Shown here: positions 54,216-64,000 of the stretch, piece by piece | How the letters are laid out: each line of letters starts with the position of its first letter | Position numbering within the stretch: position 1 is the stretch's first letter | Assembly: GCA_023313575.1 (NCBI GenBank) | Contig: JAJTTP010000007.1 | Coordinates: forward strand, 1,054,001 to 1,118,000 | DNA from: Eutypella sp. D-1 | Lineage: Eukaryota; Ascomycota; Sordariomycetes; Xylariales; Diatrypaceae | Length of the DNA stretch: 64,000 nucleotides | Direction: 5' to 3' | Position numbers and translations under genes: made by a program | Notes under the pieces: generated by a model | The model's database searches: none | The model's input: only the letters and a program-made list of their open reading frames with translations | Told to the model about the DNA's origin: nothing

Positions 54216-56885
54216 AGGCATACAAGACGATGCATCAGGCCGTGTCTCCGAGATTAGTCGAATCGAGATCATGCACGAACCTGCAGGAATGGAAAGCAGT
54301 GTCACTATGGAAATTGACCTTAGCCAAGATACATGTGCCTCCGAATACATATGTCAAAAGCTGTGGGACTTGCTCTTCGCTTCACAAGATCTAAGTCGAT
54401 CGGGCCGGCTTCCGTGTATTATTGATAATAGCAAATGCATAATACTCGAGCAGCACAACAAAAGTATCCGACTTTGCACTGTTATGCGACCGGATAGCGG
54501 TGAATTCACTGTGCTCTGTACTTATCTTAGCATCTATACTGAAATCGATGTGTTGAAAGTCAAAAAATCGCAACAGGTACAAGCGCCAACGACACTCTTC
54601 GCGCTTTAGTATCACTCATCCCACAATGTCCAATTACTCCATCAATATCGAAGCATCTTGTCTTATGTCCAACTCAGAACGATAAGCGTTGTCCTAAACC
54701 TGGCACGCCCTTGTCTTAAAGATCATGTGCGGGAGGGTCTCCCCAGCCAGTTTCAGAATACCCCACTATCGCTACAGTTCGCCAATTATACCAAGACTGC
54801 CCAAAACAAGACGTAGACGGTGATTCATTCTCCGTCTTGTTCCTGGAACATGTAACTGGGTACATTGGACCTCCATGTCATGTTTGTTGCCCGAGAGGAC
54901 CTGCTTCAAGATCACAGTAGCCGATGCAGCTAAGCTATCATGTCGTACCACTACCCATGGATTAGCCCCTCAACCAGCTCAGCAAGTTTTTGCCTACTAT
55001 TGAGTCTGATGTCTTAGGGCATGACAGTGCCTTCGGCTATCTCCTGTCAAACCAGATACAGCGGCCCCCCGCAGAGTCGGAGAGAAGAGATATACTCCAT
55101 ACAGTGCTCGTTCGCCTGTGATATCGTACTTTCATACGCTGTGACATGCAGCCGACTTGGGAGGCGGATTTCCGGTCGACGGCTAACTGCATCCTGTCCC
55201 ACACACTGGCTGAGGCTTCCTGCAGCTCACTGCATACAGCCTCAAAAAGCCACCATTACCGTTGTAATACCTGTTCATATGACAGCTGCGTGGCGAGCAA
55301 CGACTTCGAGATTAATCTATCTCTTCTACGCCACCACGCTTTGGTCCCGTTGAGACGAGGTCAAACCTCAATATCCATCCCTGTTTCCGTTGCGATATCT
55401 TCTTGAAGTGCATCCCAAGAATCACACACGCACATGTGGGGCCGAGTAACATTTCACAAGTAGGATACGGATTGTTAAGGGGGTGCTCAGGTAGTCTTGC
55501 TCGTGACTGACTGTACCTGCTGATCGGGAAACACTCGTGGGCAGTAAGCGAGAATGCATGCCATCATTCCTGTGTGATCCATGACAGCAATCGGATGAGG
55601 ATTTCGAGGGTGAGTTTGCCTCATATAATATGAGCCACGGGGCCATGCAGGCCCTTCCCTGCAAGAACCACGAGCTTGGGCATAAAGCATCATTGATAGC
55701 ATATGCAAATAGCAACAAAAGCACAATATTCATCCGAAACGGGTGCACGAGCTGCCAGGACTAGGATCTGCAGTGGCCACGTGGGACAGGACTGCATAGG
55801 ACCTGGGGGGTATCCAACGGCATATCGTGTTCCAAGCAGAGCGTTCCCGATAGATTGGGAAGCATAGCGACATGTGAACTGTTGTCAAAAAGCGCCACTG
55901 TCTATTGCCCAGGCGTAAAAGCCTGTGCAGCATGTGTAGGGGGTTGTTTTCCCTTAGCGGAACCTCCGAGATTTTCCTTTTTATCTACGACACAAACGAC
56001 GTCGCTATCCTGAGCCTGCCGGCGGCTGCTTGCTGGCAATCTCCTCCCATATGCCCCGGTCTAGGGGGATAAGGTCCGACTCACGGATACCTAGCTAGCT
56101 TTCCGGTCACACACAGAGGTTTACAGCAGCGGTAGACAGGTCTAGATAGCTATCCGACTCTAAATCTGATCCAGGTCGAGGGAGATCTTGCTGACGGGAA
56201 AGGTGGGGACATGCCACCCCCCTTTTCTCCAAAGATGAGTCGCTGTACAGAGTGTCTGATATTGGAAATTTGCGCGCCGGGACCGCTTGTGACTTGTGCT
56301 GCAATCCCCCCTATCTTGAAATTTTTCTCTCCTGCCGACTGTTTCTCCGCGCTTCCAGGCCGCCGACTGGCTGCCTAGCTCCCGCCTTGATCCTCGCTCC
56401 ATTACTTGCTACTTGCTGTTCGGCGGCCTATAAGTGGGAAACAACCTCGATTGGACGTAACGAGGATTCTTGTTACCTCTCCTTCTTCCAGCGGTGATCG
56501 TATTCATCCTAGACCGACCAAAGGTTGTCTACTGGTCCTGATCTCTTGCGGCTAAGCGACAGGTTCTTCTGTAGACAGACGCCCACTATCTTTGACTTGT
56601 TCTATATCACAAGGTCCTAGTCCTAGAGATCGTCCCATCCTTTACACAGCATCGTGGTACTCGTACACGACTCCTTTACACTCGTTCCAAACTTCCTATA
56701 GCACTAGGCGACTACGCCTACCCACAGCAGCATCCAGTCATTTTTTATTTCTGGCACCGTCGCCCTTCCTCTCATTTGGAGCTCTGTATATCGCCCGAGT
56801 GTCGTTGGTCTTAGTACAATAGCCGAGGCGTTGTTGGTAGGGTCAGACTCATTCGTATATCTTCTTCCACCTTTCATCGTACGCC
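54216..56885. other. Intergenic, 2.7 kb
   Basis: No gene supported; open frames at 54271-54609, 55021-55406 and 55422-55933 show no motif. The last 400 bases are pyrimidine-rich and form the likely promoter and leader of the Ser/Thr-rich protein gene. Confidence 0.45.
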
Positions 56886-59800
56886 ATGAAGGTCTCGAAG
56901 CTACGGATCGGCCTCGTGTCGGTGTTCCTTCTCTTAGGATTCTGCGTCACGAGCATCTCGGCGTCACCGAAGTTTCATAATCCGTTCATTAGTCACCGTG
57001 ACATCACTGACGGTGGCGATGATGTTGCTGCCGCGAGCCAGCAGGACATCAACTACGAGGACTACGGTGGTCCCATTCCGGAGGACCAGACTTATAATTA
57101 TCCAACGAGCTATGGGGGTGGATATGGCCCTCCGTATAACCCGTCGCCGCCATCTTCATCATCTACTTATATCTCTACCACCTCTACCTCCACTTCGTCA
57201 TCTTCGTCTAGTTCCTCCAGCTACGGCCAGCCAACCCCAAGCTTGTCAGAAGCGTCGTCTTCCAGTAGCAGCTTTGGTCCCGTAACGTCAACGGACCTCG
57301 AAGGGGTTACCACCACGGTGCAAGGTATCCTTACCCGCGAAACGGTTACGATCATCACGGTCTCTTCGGGTATCTCAATCACGACGACGATCACGACGAG
57401 CGTGATATCCGGATTTTCCCAGACGGACGCCGTGACCGGGAGTCTGGCATCGAGCACGGTGTCAAGTGTTTCTGCTAGCATCACCACGGAATCCAGCTCT
57501 TCCCGGACTTTGATTTTGTCAAGTACACCTGGATCGACACTGACGGTCACTAACATTGACACGATCGGCTCTTCCACCCTTCCGTCTTCGGAGGTAATAT
57601 CGGGAATCAGTTCGACCGTGACAGCCCCTTCGCCAACTAACGACACGACAGCCTCAGCTCTGCCATCTGGTGCCACTGTCATAACGACAACAATATCCGG
57701 GTCTGTTACTGCGTTCACGGTGGTGACGGTCTCTGGATCGCTTTCCACGATCAGTGCCACGAGCTCAACGACTACGCCAGATCTAACATCGGGAACAGTG
57801 TCACTACTGCCTTCCTCAGTCTCATTCCCCTTGGGCAACTCCAGCAGCACGGTAGCTGCCACGGGAACTGCTCCTCTCTCGACGGGTCCCGTCACCAGCT
57901 CTTCCGTGTCGTCTGTGGGCGCTACTGGCTCATTGGCGAGCTCTAGCTCGGCATCCAGCACTATCTCGCTTCCAACCTCTGCTCCATTCCCTCTTCCATC
58001 AGCGAATTCTTCAGTGGTGATCGGTTCCACCGTTACTAGTGTAATATCCTCATCGCTTGTGACTGATCTCCTCCCAAGCACTACTGCGAGTTCACTAACT
58101 GCTCCTTTCCCACTGCCCTCGGTCAACTCAACGGTTGGAAGCAGCAGTACCGATTTCCCATTGACAGTTAGTACCAGTTCTAGACGAAGCAGCACTACTA
58201 TCAATTTGTCACTGCCCCCACCACTAACTGGTTCACTATCTGTCCCTTTTCCATCCACATTCATCGGCACTGGCACCGGCACTGGAATATCACCGTCGTC
58301 AGCCAATGGGTCACTCGCATCGACTTTCACGGCGACACTCACAGCTACTCTTACAGGCACGGTATCGACTGCACCATTTCCTACTTCCAATCTGACAACC
58401 GCACCCGGTTCCTCAGGTAGCATACTCTCAAGTTCCGCCTCGGGTGGTTTGTCTACCGGTTCGGTCGGTCTCAGTACAGCTTCTCTATCTGGAACCATAC
58501 CCCCGTTCACAATGTCAAACTCCACAGTCGCGCCGGCACCGACTGGCCCGACAGGTCCTCTGTCTGGCAGTGGGATTGCCTCGATAGTCCCAGTACCGAC
58601 TACTAACACTACGACGATTGCATTGTCTTCGACGGCGCCGTTCCCTCAACCGAATGCTACTGCGTCTGGAACGATAGATAGCAGTGGCAGTGGTGCTTTG
58701 AGCTCGATTTTCCCTACTTCTCCCATGCCTATTATCACGATCACCTCTTCAAATACCACGCAGACAGTTGTTCCCTTTCCGATGCCCAATTCGACAATGA
58801 CTATTAGTCCAACTACTACAACGCCTAGTGGCTCGTCTCTAGGAACAGGATCTACCACCTTCAGTGTTTCTCAGACAATTCCATTCCCGCTTCAGAACTC
58901 GACTTTATCCTCGATATTTGGGACAGGTTCTGTCGGGACTACAGCAATCACAAGCACGGGTACCGGGCCGATATCCACGCCACCGCTCTCCACCGGCGTG
59001 AGCCCTACAGGTTTCTCGAGTACCGGGGCGGTGAATGGCTCGCTGAGTACAAGCACGTATACGCCAAGCTCAGGCTTTCCGGGGAGTGTTCAAACAGAGA
59101 GTGCCTCGGCGTCCACTGTACCGTTCCCTCTAGCCAACACAACGTTCCCAGAAGGAACAGGAAGTGCTCTACCCACGTCCCCCGGCACTGCTCTGACGAG
59201 CGCTGTGACTTCCACGCTCAATACCACGGGCCCCTTAACATCATCGACTGTCGTTTTTCCCGTGCCGACGACCCTGACCACTACCGGTACCACGACCTTC
59301 CTGATATCGAGCGGCCCATCTGGCATTGTCACGATCAACACTCCCACCCCATCCGACACCCTAGTTCCGCTGCCACCGTTCCCCACAGCGAACTCGAGCG
59401 ACACTGGCTCGGTCACAGTGTACACTGCAAGTGGTGGCTCGATCTTGACCACAACTTTGACTGAGACTACGACCGATTCAGCAACGGTGACTCTCGCACC
59501 CTCAAGCCTGGGGTCGGGCTCGCCACTCACAACCATCGACGGCACAGTCACTATGTACAACTCGACCTGCACGGATGAGTGGTTCACGCCGACTACCATC
59601 GATACCACCTGCTCCACGGACGCCAGCGTGACGGCGCAGACAACAACATCGATGGCGCCTGTAGACACCTCGGTGGCCTCGGAGAGCACCACCTGTACCT
59701 TATCGACCGTCGCGGAGGCGGACGTAACCAGCACCCTGGATTTGTCCCTAAGTATGTTGCTCACTATATCCTAGCGAGGTATTGTCGTAAATGCACATGG

Positions 59801-60130
59801 CTAACACGTATGAAAGCGAGTTCCACGACCTTGAGCGTCGCGCCCCTCACCACATTCAGCACGTCAACGGTGTCCGCCATCAGTGGTCAGGATGGATCCA
59901 GCGCCAGCTCGTCCGAAACAGCATCGACGTTTCTGGAGGCTCGAGGGTTCAACAAGGACCACTCCCGCTACCGTCCCGCAGTCGTCCAGAATGATATGAC
60001 ATCGGTATCTGCTTCACCATCGGCGGTCGCCAGTGGGCAGCACAGCAGCCATGGAAATGAGGGCATGCGAAACTTCAGATTCAGGGTGTATAACGCGGGC
60101 ATGCAAGCCTGGCACCAGTACGTTCATTAA
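56886..60130 (+). CDS. Large Ser/Thr-rich secreted protein with PFPxxN(S/T) repeats
   Basis: Predicted secreted, heavily glycosylated cell-surface or wall protein. The signal peptide is at residues 1-26 (IGLVSVFLLLGFCVTSISA). A short acidic/Tyr/Pro-rich segment follows, then about 850 residues dominated by Ser, Thr, Gly and Val. At least ten units of the type (A/V/I)PFP-x-x-N-(S/T) recur at spacings of roughly 35-90 residues between about 312 and 831, most carrying an N-glycosylation sequon. The Cys-containing segment near 895-945 (TCTDEWFTPTTIDTTCSTD) is the only Cys-rich part after the signal peptide. The first exon 56886-59751 would end soon after, but a good intron (GTATGT...GAAAG, branch CTAAC) joins a second exon 59817-60130 that continues the Ser/Thr-rich frame, giving 1059 residues. 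No GPI signal is visible at the end. The long antisense frame at 57221-58609 is a codon-bias shadow. Confidence 0.8.
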
Positions 60131-60664
60131 CCATTTTGATAGAAAAAAGAAACCTGTGAAGAATTTTGGGTTCGGGATGAAAAAGAGATGGGAGGGCGGG
60201 AGAAGGAGCTATTTGGGGGGAGGGTTGAATGATGATGCACCTGGAAAATTAACGGCATGCCATTTCTCCTGGTTCTGTGTAATGTGATGATGGCGAGTTT
60301 GCGCTAGTTGATTGGTTTTATTAGACAGCACGGATACAAACGGGAAGATGCCGAGGAAGTGCAGTCTGGAGCCCGAGCTTCGAGACCACACAGTAATACA
60401 AAAACCCTTGGCTAAACTGCGATCAATCGTGACGCACTCTTGTAACCGTCTTTTGCGCGGGTTCATATCCGAAAGTTTCCGGCCAATGTGAGAGCCAGCC
60501 ACCGCATACTGGTAAGTAAATACTGGCATGTGTATTTCCGAATTGGACTGCTAGTAAATGTAAGCACGGCCGATAAGAATAAATGGAGTTGCATTTTTCC
60601 GTGTTAAGCTGAGTAGAAAAGGATCGGTTAGGCAAGATGGCCTACCTCTAGATACTTCGACGAT
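60131..60664. other. Intergenic between convergent genes
   Basis: 3' flanks of the Ser/Thr-rich gene (plus) and homeodomain gene (minus). No gene seen. Confidence 0.5.
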
Positions 60665-61458
60665 CTACTCAGTCTCCTGCTTTACTTCCGGTTTGGCTTC
60701 ATGCTTTAAATTCTTATCTTCCTTAGCATCATCAGCGTCCCTGCCTTCATCCTTATCACATTCCTCGGCCCTTAACCTGCCGTTCTTCCCCCAAAGCCTC
60801 TCCCACTCTTCAATATCAGCCTCTTCGACCTTGACGTTGTTGCTGTACTCGCCGGTCCTAGGATCCATGACACCGAGCCAGACGCTTTGGGCGGTGCCCT
60901 CAGGACTCCTGTAGAACTGCCGCCACATGCGGGCGGCGACGTTGCGATCCTGGGGCAGGAAGTTGTGGGACCAAATGCCGAGCGCCTCGCAGCCATCATC
61001 GCCGTCGCGCAGGAACTTAGCGCGCTGATTGTCGAACCACTGCTTCACCTGCTTCGCGCGCAGCCCCGTCTGCCACGTCAGCAGCATCAGTTCCCCCGCG
61101 TAGGGCCACGGCTCCTCCGTGAAGCTCTCCTCCAACAGCCGGAGCTGCCGCGGCGTCTTGGCTTGCGCCCGCGGTCGCCCCGTCTCCCGCGCCGCGCGGG
61201 CCGAGTAGTATCTATGTCGGCCCCCGTTCGGTTCTGGTTAGTGATGCCGAAGAAATTGAAGAGAATGGAGAACGAGTAGGTTAATCAGTAGACTGACTGG
61301 CCGACTTGCTGTGACGTGACCCGAGGCCCGACGTCGCTGCACCGGTGCGCAATATATATGCTATGTCTTTTCGGGGGACGGGACTCCCCGTCTTTTTTAA
61401 GAAGGTGCCAATCGTGCTCCAGTATCTTTTGCTGCTCCGGAGTGAATACGGATGGCAT
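60665..61458 (-). CDS. Small homeodomain protein
   Basis: Probable DNA-binding transcription factor. The main exon (minus, ending 60665) contains a homeodomain: TPRQLRLLEESFTEEPWPY, then AGELMLLTWQTGLRAKQVKQ and WFDNQRAKFLRDG. The recognition helix WFDNQRAK keeps the invariant Trp, Phe, Asn and Arg (positions 48, 49, 51, 53 of the domain). The downstream part has VWLGVMDPRTGEYSNN and an acidic/Lys tail. The main exon has no suitable ATG. A candidate first exon starts at ATG 61458 (MPSVFTPEQQKILEHDWHLL) and would splice at 61342-61212 (donor GTGCAG, acceptor ACATAG), giving 220 residues in frame; the donor is weak. An alternative acceptor is at 61234. The domain call is good; the 5' end is tentative. 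Confidence 0.65.
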
Positions 61459-64000
61459 GTTTACTGAATTGACGTCGCTGCTCGATGGATAACTTTAGTT
61501 GGATGTAAAGGGTTTGCCAGTGACTCGACACGGGGGCCGATAGCGTTACAATCGTGTGCCGTGCTGATTGCACTTATTATACGCTCTGGATTGATAAAGA
61601 AGGCGCAGACATGCTGAGACTCGGAAGGAAGTGTTAGGCGATCTGTCAAAGTCTGTCGTCTACGCTGGTTGGCGGTTCATAAATACTGCGTCATTTGTGC
61701 TCGGATCACTTGCTGACCCCTGATGAACTTCCCTCATCTCAGCTTCATATATTGGAGTAGGGATAAGGGGTCGAGACTAGGGTAATCGACAATTACAGCT
61801 ACTTAAGTGAACGGCTATCCAACTAGCTACCTTATCATCAACGAAGCCTTCTAAAGATTGGCTGATGAGAACCTCTCAATCACCGGCACATAACCTGCCA
61901 GTATCAAGTAGATAAAACTACAGATGATGGTTAGTGGTATTCCTGGTGATATTTGCTTCCTGGATGTACGAGTTTAATTGGCTCAGTATTTGATCGTGGA
62001 ACTTAGAAAAAGCAGCAATTTTCGATGTTAGGTTATGCGCATTGGTCAATGACTTTGATGTCGCGGATGAAGACCACTTACTTCTTGCGGGTGAAAAATG
62101 GTTATATTTGGCTACTTAAGAGCCATAACGACGATTCCGGGTATTAGTACGCCTACCTTTCGATGACAGCGCGCAAGTCATTGATAGCATTTAGTGAAGT
62201 GTTGAGCCAGCTTAGAGCACTCGCCTGAGAAGGAAAAATGAATTATGAAGTAATACTAAGTTTAGACATAGGGTTGAAAATGTACTAGATTATAGTGAAC
62301 TTGACCAAGCTGTGGTGAAGCCAGGGAGGGCGTGAGCGCGATCCCTAGTAAATTAGCCACGTATGATGTTCACGGTCGAGGCCCTCGGGACGCGACGGCG
62401 AGAAAGGAAAAGGTTCGACTCCTAAAAACACGCGTAGTATTCGCAAATAGGAGCGGCTTCATTATAAAGCTGGGCGTAGGAGACCATCTCTCAGGACATC
62501 TGGCCCAGCTCGCTTCATGGAGTAGATGTAACTCGCCACATCCCTTTCCCCATTTGCTCTCAGGAGAACGTGCGCCTCGAAGTCTGGAATGTCTGCGCTC
62601 GATGTGACCGGCGGACAGAGGCCTCATTGACTACCGCAAAATATGCCCGTTGCATGTTTCGCGCCGGTCTATATATGCAATAAATACACCGGCTGCCGCT
62701 TAGAAACTAGATCCGGGTCGGCTCCGGTCAATAATACGCTTACGATCTCGGAAGTGCGCAAGCTGTGTCAGTGGCGAGCCTTGCTCGACCGCACTAGGTC
62801 AATTCGCCTCCTTGCAAAATTCAGTTAAGCAGACTAGGCTTTGTTTAAAAACAAGGCGGCCGGCATATGAAGTGCATACGGCTTTGCGATGTAGTCGTAT
62901 CGCACCCATGAACCGGCATGCCGCGATGCCTGCGGGATCTTGCGTGCGAACTGCACAAGCCACACCAAGATAGATTGTTCGAGGCATGGAGTTTGCGCCA
63001 CCACATGTCACAACAGCGAGCGGTATCGAAACGGCAAAGGGAGAAAAAAAAAGTCGCCGGCGCTTCCAGAACGCCGCCAGACCGAGACGGACGGGGCCTG
63101 GCTAGCTGGATTGGGGAGGACGGCGGGATGCTGCAAAACGGTAAGGCTATTGCGCCATTGGCGCTACTGCAAGCACCCTCGTGGCCGCCCGCGACGGAGG
63201 GGGGTTTTCTGGTGACATTTATACTCCAGGACCCGAACGGCCGGCCGGTTTCCGTAGATCTCTGACAGGAAGAGCCGTCCCGATGCCACTAGGCGCGGCT
63301 ATCGGTGTTTGTGGGGGCGAAGCCTCATTTTTTGACGATATCACAACTTCTCTTGGTTTTGTTGGTGTTTTCACTTCAACAGAATAGTTTGAATTTGAGA
63401 GAGTTCAATTAGACTAAGCATCAGGCTGAGAGAGTAGACTTGCATTATTACATCATCAAACCGGGCTCTCATTTTCCCCAGGCTGGTTGTTGCGCATATG
63501 TGGGTATCAGAGACACACATGCGAGTATTCTGGGGGGGGGGGGGCAAGCGGGTGCTCGGTGAATAATGTCTATCATTGCTGGAGAAGAAGCGGATGAGGA
63601 ATGTCTCAGAAAAAGGGGCTGCAGCTGTTTGTTGCTTACAGGCTAATATTCATGTTTGACTACTTGCCAAGAGCTGAGATCATGTCCTGGAGATCTTTAT
63701 GGATTGCCATTACGTGCGTGGTTACGCGGACATGTGTCGGGCCTGTTTCTGTTTGATTTGAGGCTTCCAATACCTCGCAGTTACTTGTTGGAGCGGACGA
63801 AGGTGTCAGCAGGATTGGCGCAAACAGTGGCCCAAAGAAGCAACTCGGGCAGCACGGTCCAGCATCCGTCCTGCCCAAACCCGTCTGTTTTCCCTGGCAT
63901 AGGCTTGCATGGCTTGCATGGCTGAATTCCCGGGACCGTTTCTGGCTGTTCCTAGCGATTGAAGGGAGCGATTTACAGGGGCTGACAGGGATAGGCGATA
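61459..64000. other. Right-edge sequence, no gene supported
   Basis: Open frames at 62332-62627, 62799-63265 and 63656-63925 carry no recognisable domain. A G13 run lies at about 63532-63544. A gene extending beyond the right edge cannot be excluded. Confidence 0.4.
63532..63544. repeat. Homopolymer G13
   Basis: Uninterrupted run of about 13 G; length may be unreliable. Confidence 0.75.

Noticed and set aside
57221..58609. A 462-codon open frame on the minus strand
   Set aside because: It is antisense to the Ser/Thr-rich protein; its Val/Glu/Asp-rich product follows from complementing Ser/Thr codons. No signal or domain is present.
62180..62260. tRNA-like string resembling a D arm (GCTTAGAGCACTCGCCTGAGAAGG)
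   Set aside because: No acceptor stem, T arm or B box could be paired around it.
1..64000. CRISPR arrays, insertion sequences, operons and riboswitches
   Set aside because: The window is eukaryotic nuclear DNA; no regularly spaced direct repeats, terminal inverted repeats with target duplications or aptamer-like folds were seen.

Overview
The window looks like nuclear DNA of a filamentous ascomycete, most likely a Sordariomycete. The evidence is short GT-AG introns with CTAAC/CTGAC branch sites, a HET-domain gene, a single-exon Zn2Cys6 regulator, and core genes (PDB1, ERG6, GCN5, LYS9) whose proteins resemble filamentous-fungal versions. I cannot place it to genus. No plasmid, phage, CRISPR or complete transposon is visible.

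Layout. 0.5-10 kb: an intron-containing tRNA-Ile, pyruvate dehydrogenase E1 beta (minus), a HET-domain protein (minus) and sterol 24-C-methyltransferase ERG6 (minus, four exons). 10-16.5 kb: a gene-poor stretch that hides a tiny four-exon Cys/His-rich gene and a decayed membrane-protein frame, then the histone acetyltransferase GCN5 (minus). 17-21.3 kb: a small membrane protein, the kinetochore subunit Fta4 (minus), and a divergent Arg/Ser-rich putative splicing protein (plus). 25-31 kb: a PA-TM-RING ubiquitin ligase (plus) facing an O-methyltransferase-like gene (minus). 33-35.3 kb: LYS9 saccharopine reductase (minus) in 13 exons. 38-39.7 kb: a C6 transcription factor (plus). 39.7-48.3 kb: a gene desert with one GC-rich hairpin-bearing island near 46.5 kb. 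48.3-54.2 kb: a BTB-domain protein (minus), a Pro/Gln/Tyr/Gly-rich protein with a Lys/His tail (minus), and an RRT8/EI24-like membrane protein (plus, eight exons). 56.9-61.5 kb: a giant Ser/Thr-rich secreted protein (plus) and a small homeodomain protein (minus). The last 2.5 kb shows no gene.

The genes do not form one pathway: most are single-copy housekeeping genes (mitochondrial carbon entry, ergosterol, chromatin, kinetochore, splicing, lysine) mixed with surface, self-recognition and regulatory genes. No PKS, NRPS or terpene synthase accompanies the C6 regulator or the methyltransferase-like gene, so a metabolite cluster is not supported.

The most novel-looking item is the gene at 12920-13441. 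It encodes about 65 residues as three tandem Cys/His finger-like units, one per exon, separated by phase-1 introns that split the last ligand codon of a unit. Other items of note are the PFPxxN(S/T) repeats of the wall-type protein, the methyltransferase-like protein lacking expected catalytic motifs, and a dispersed AGGTA/TACCT palindrome family that avoids the deserts. All splice models were read by eye from reading frame, splice signals and recalled family conservation; none was tested with transcripts.
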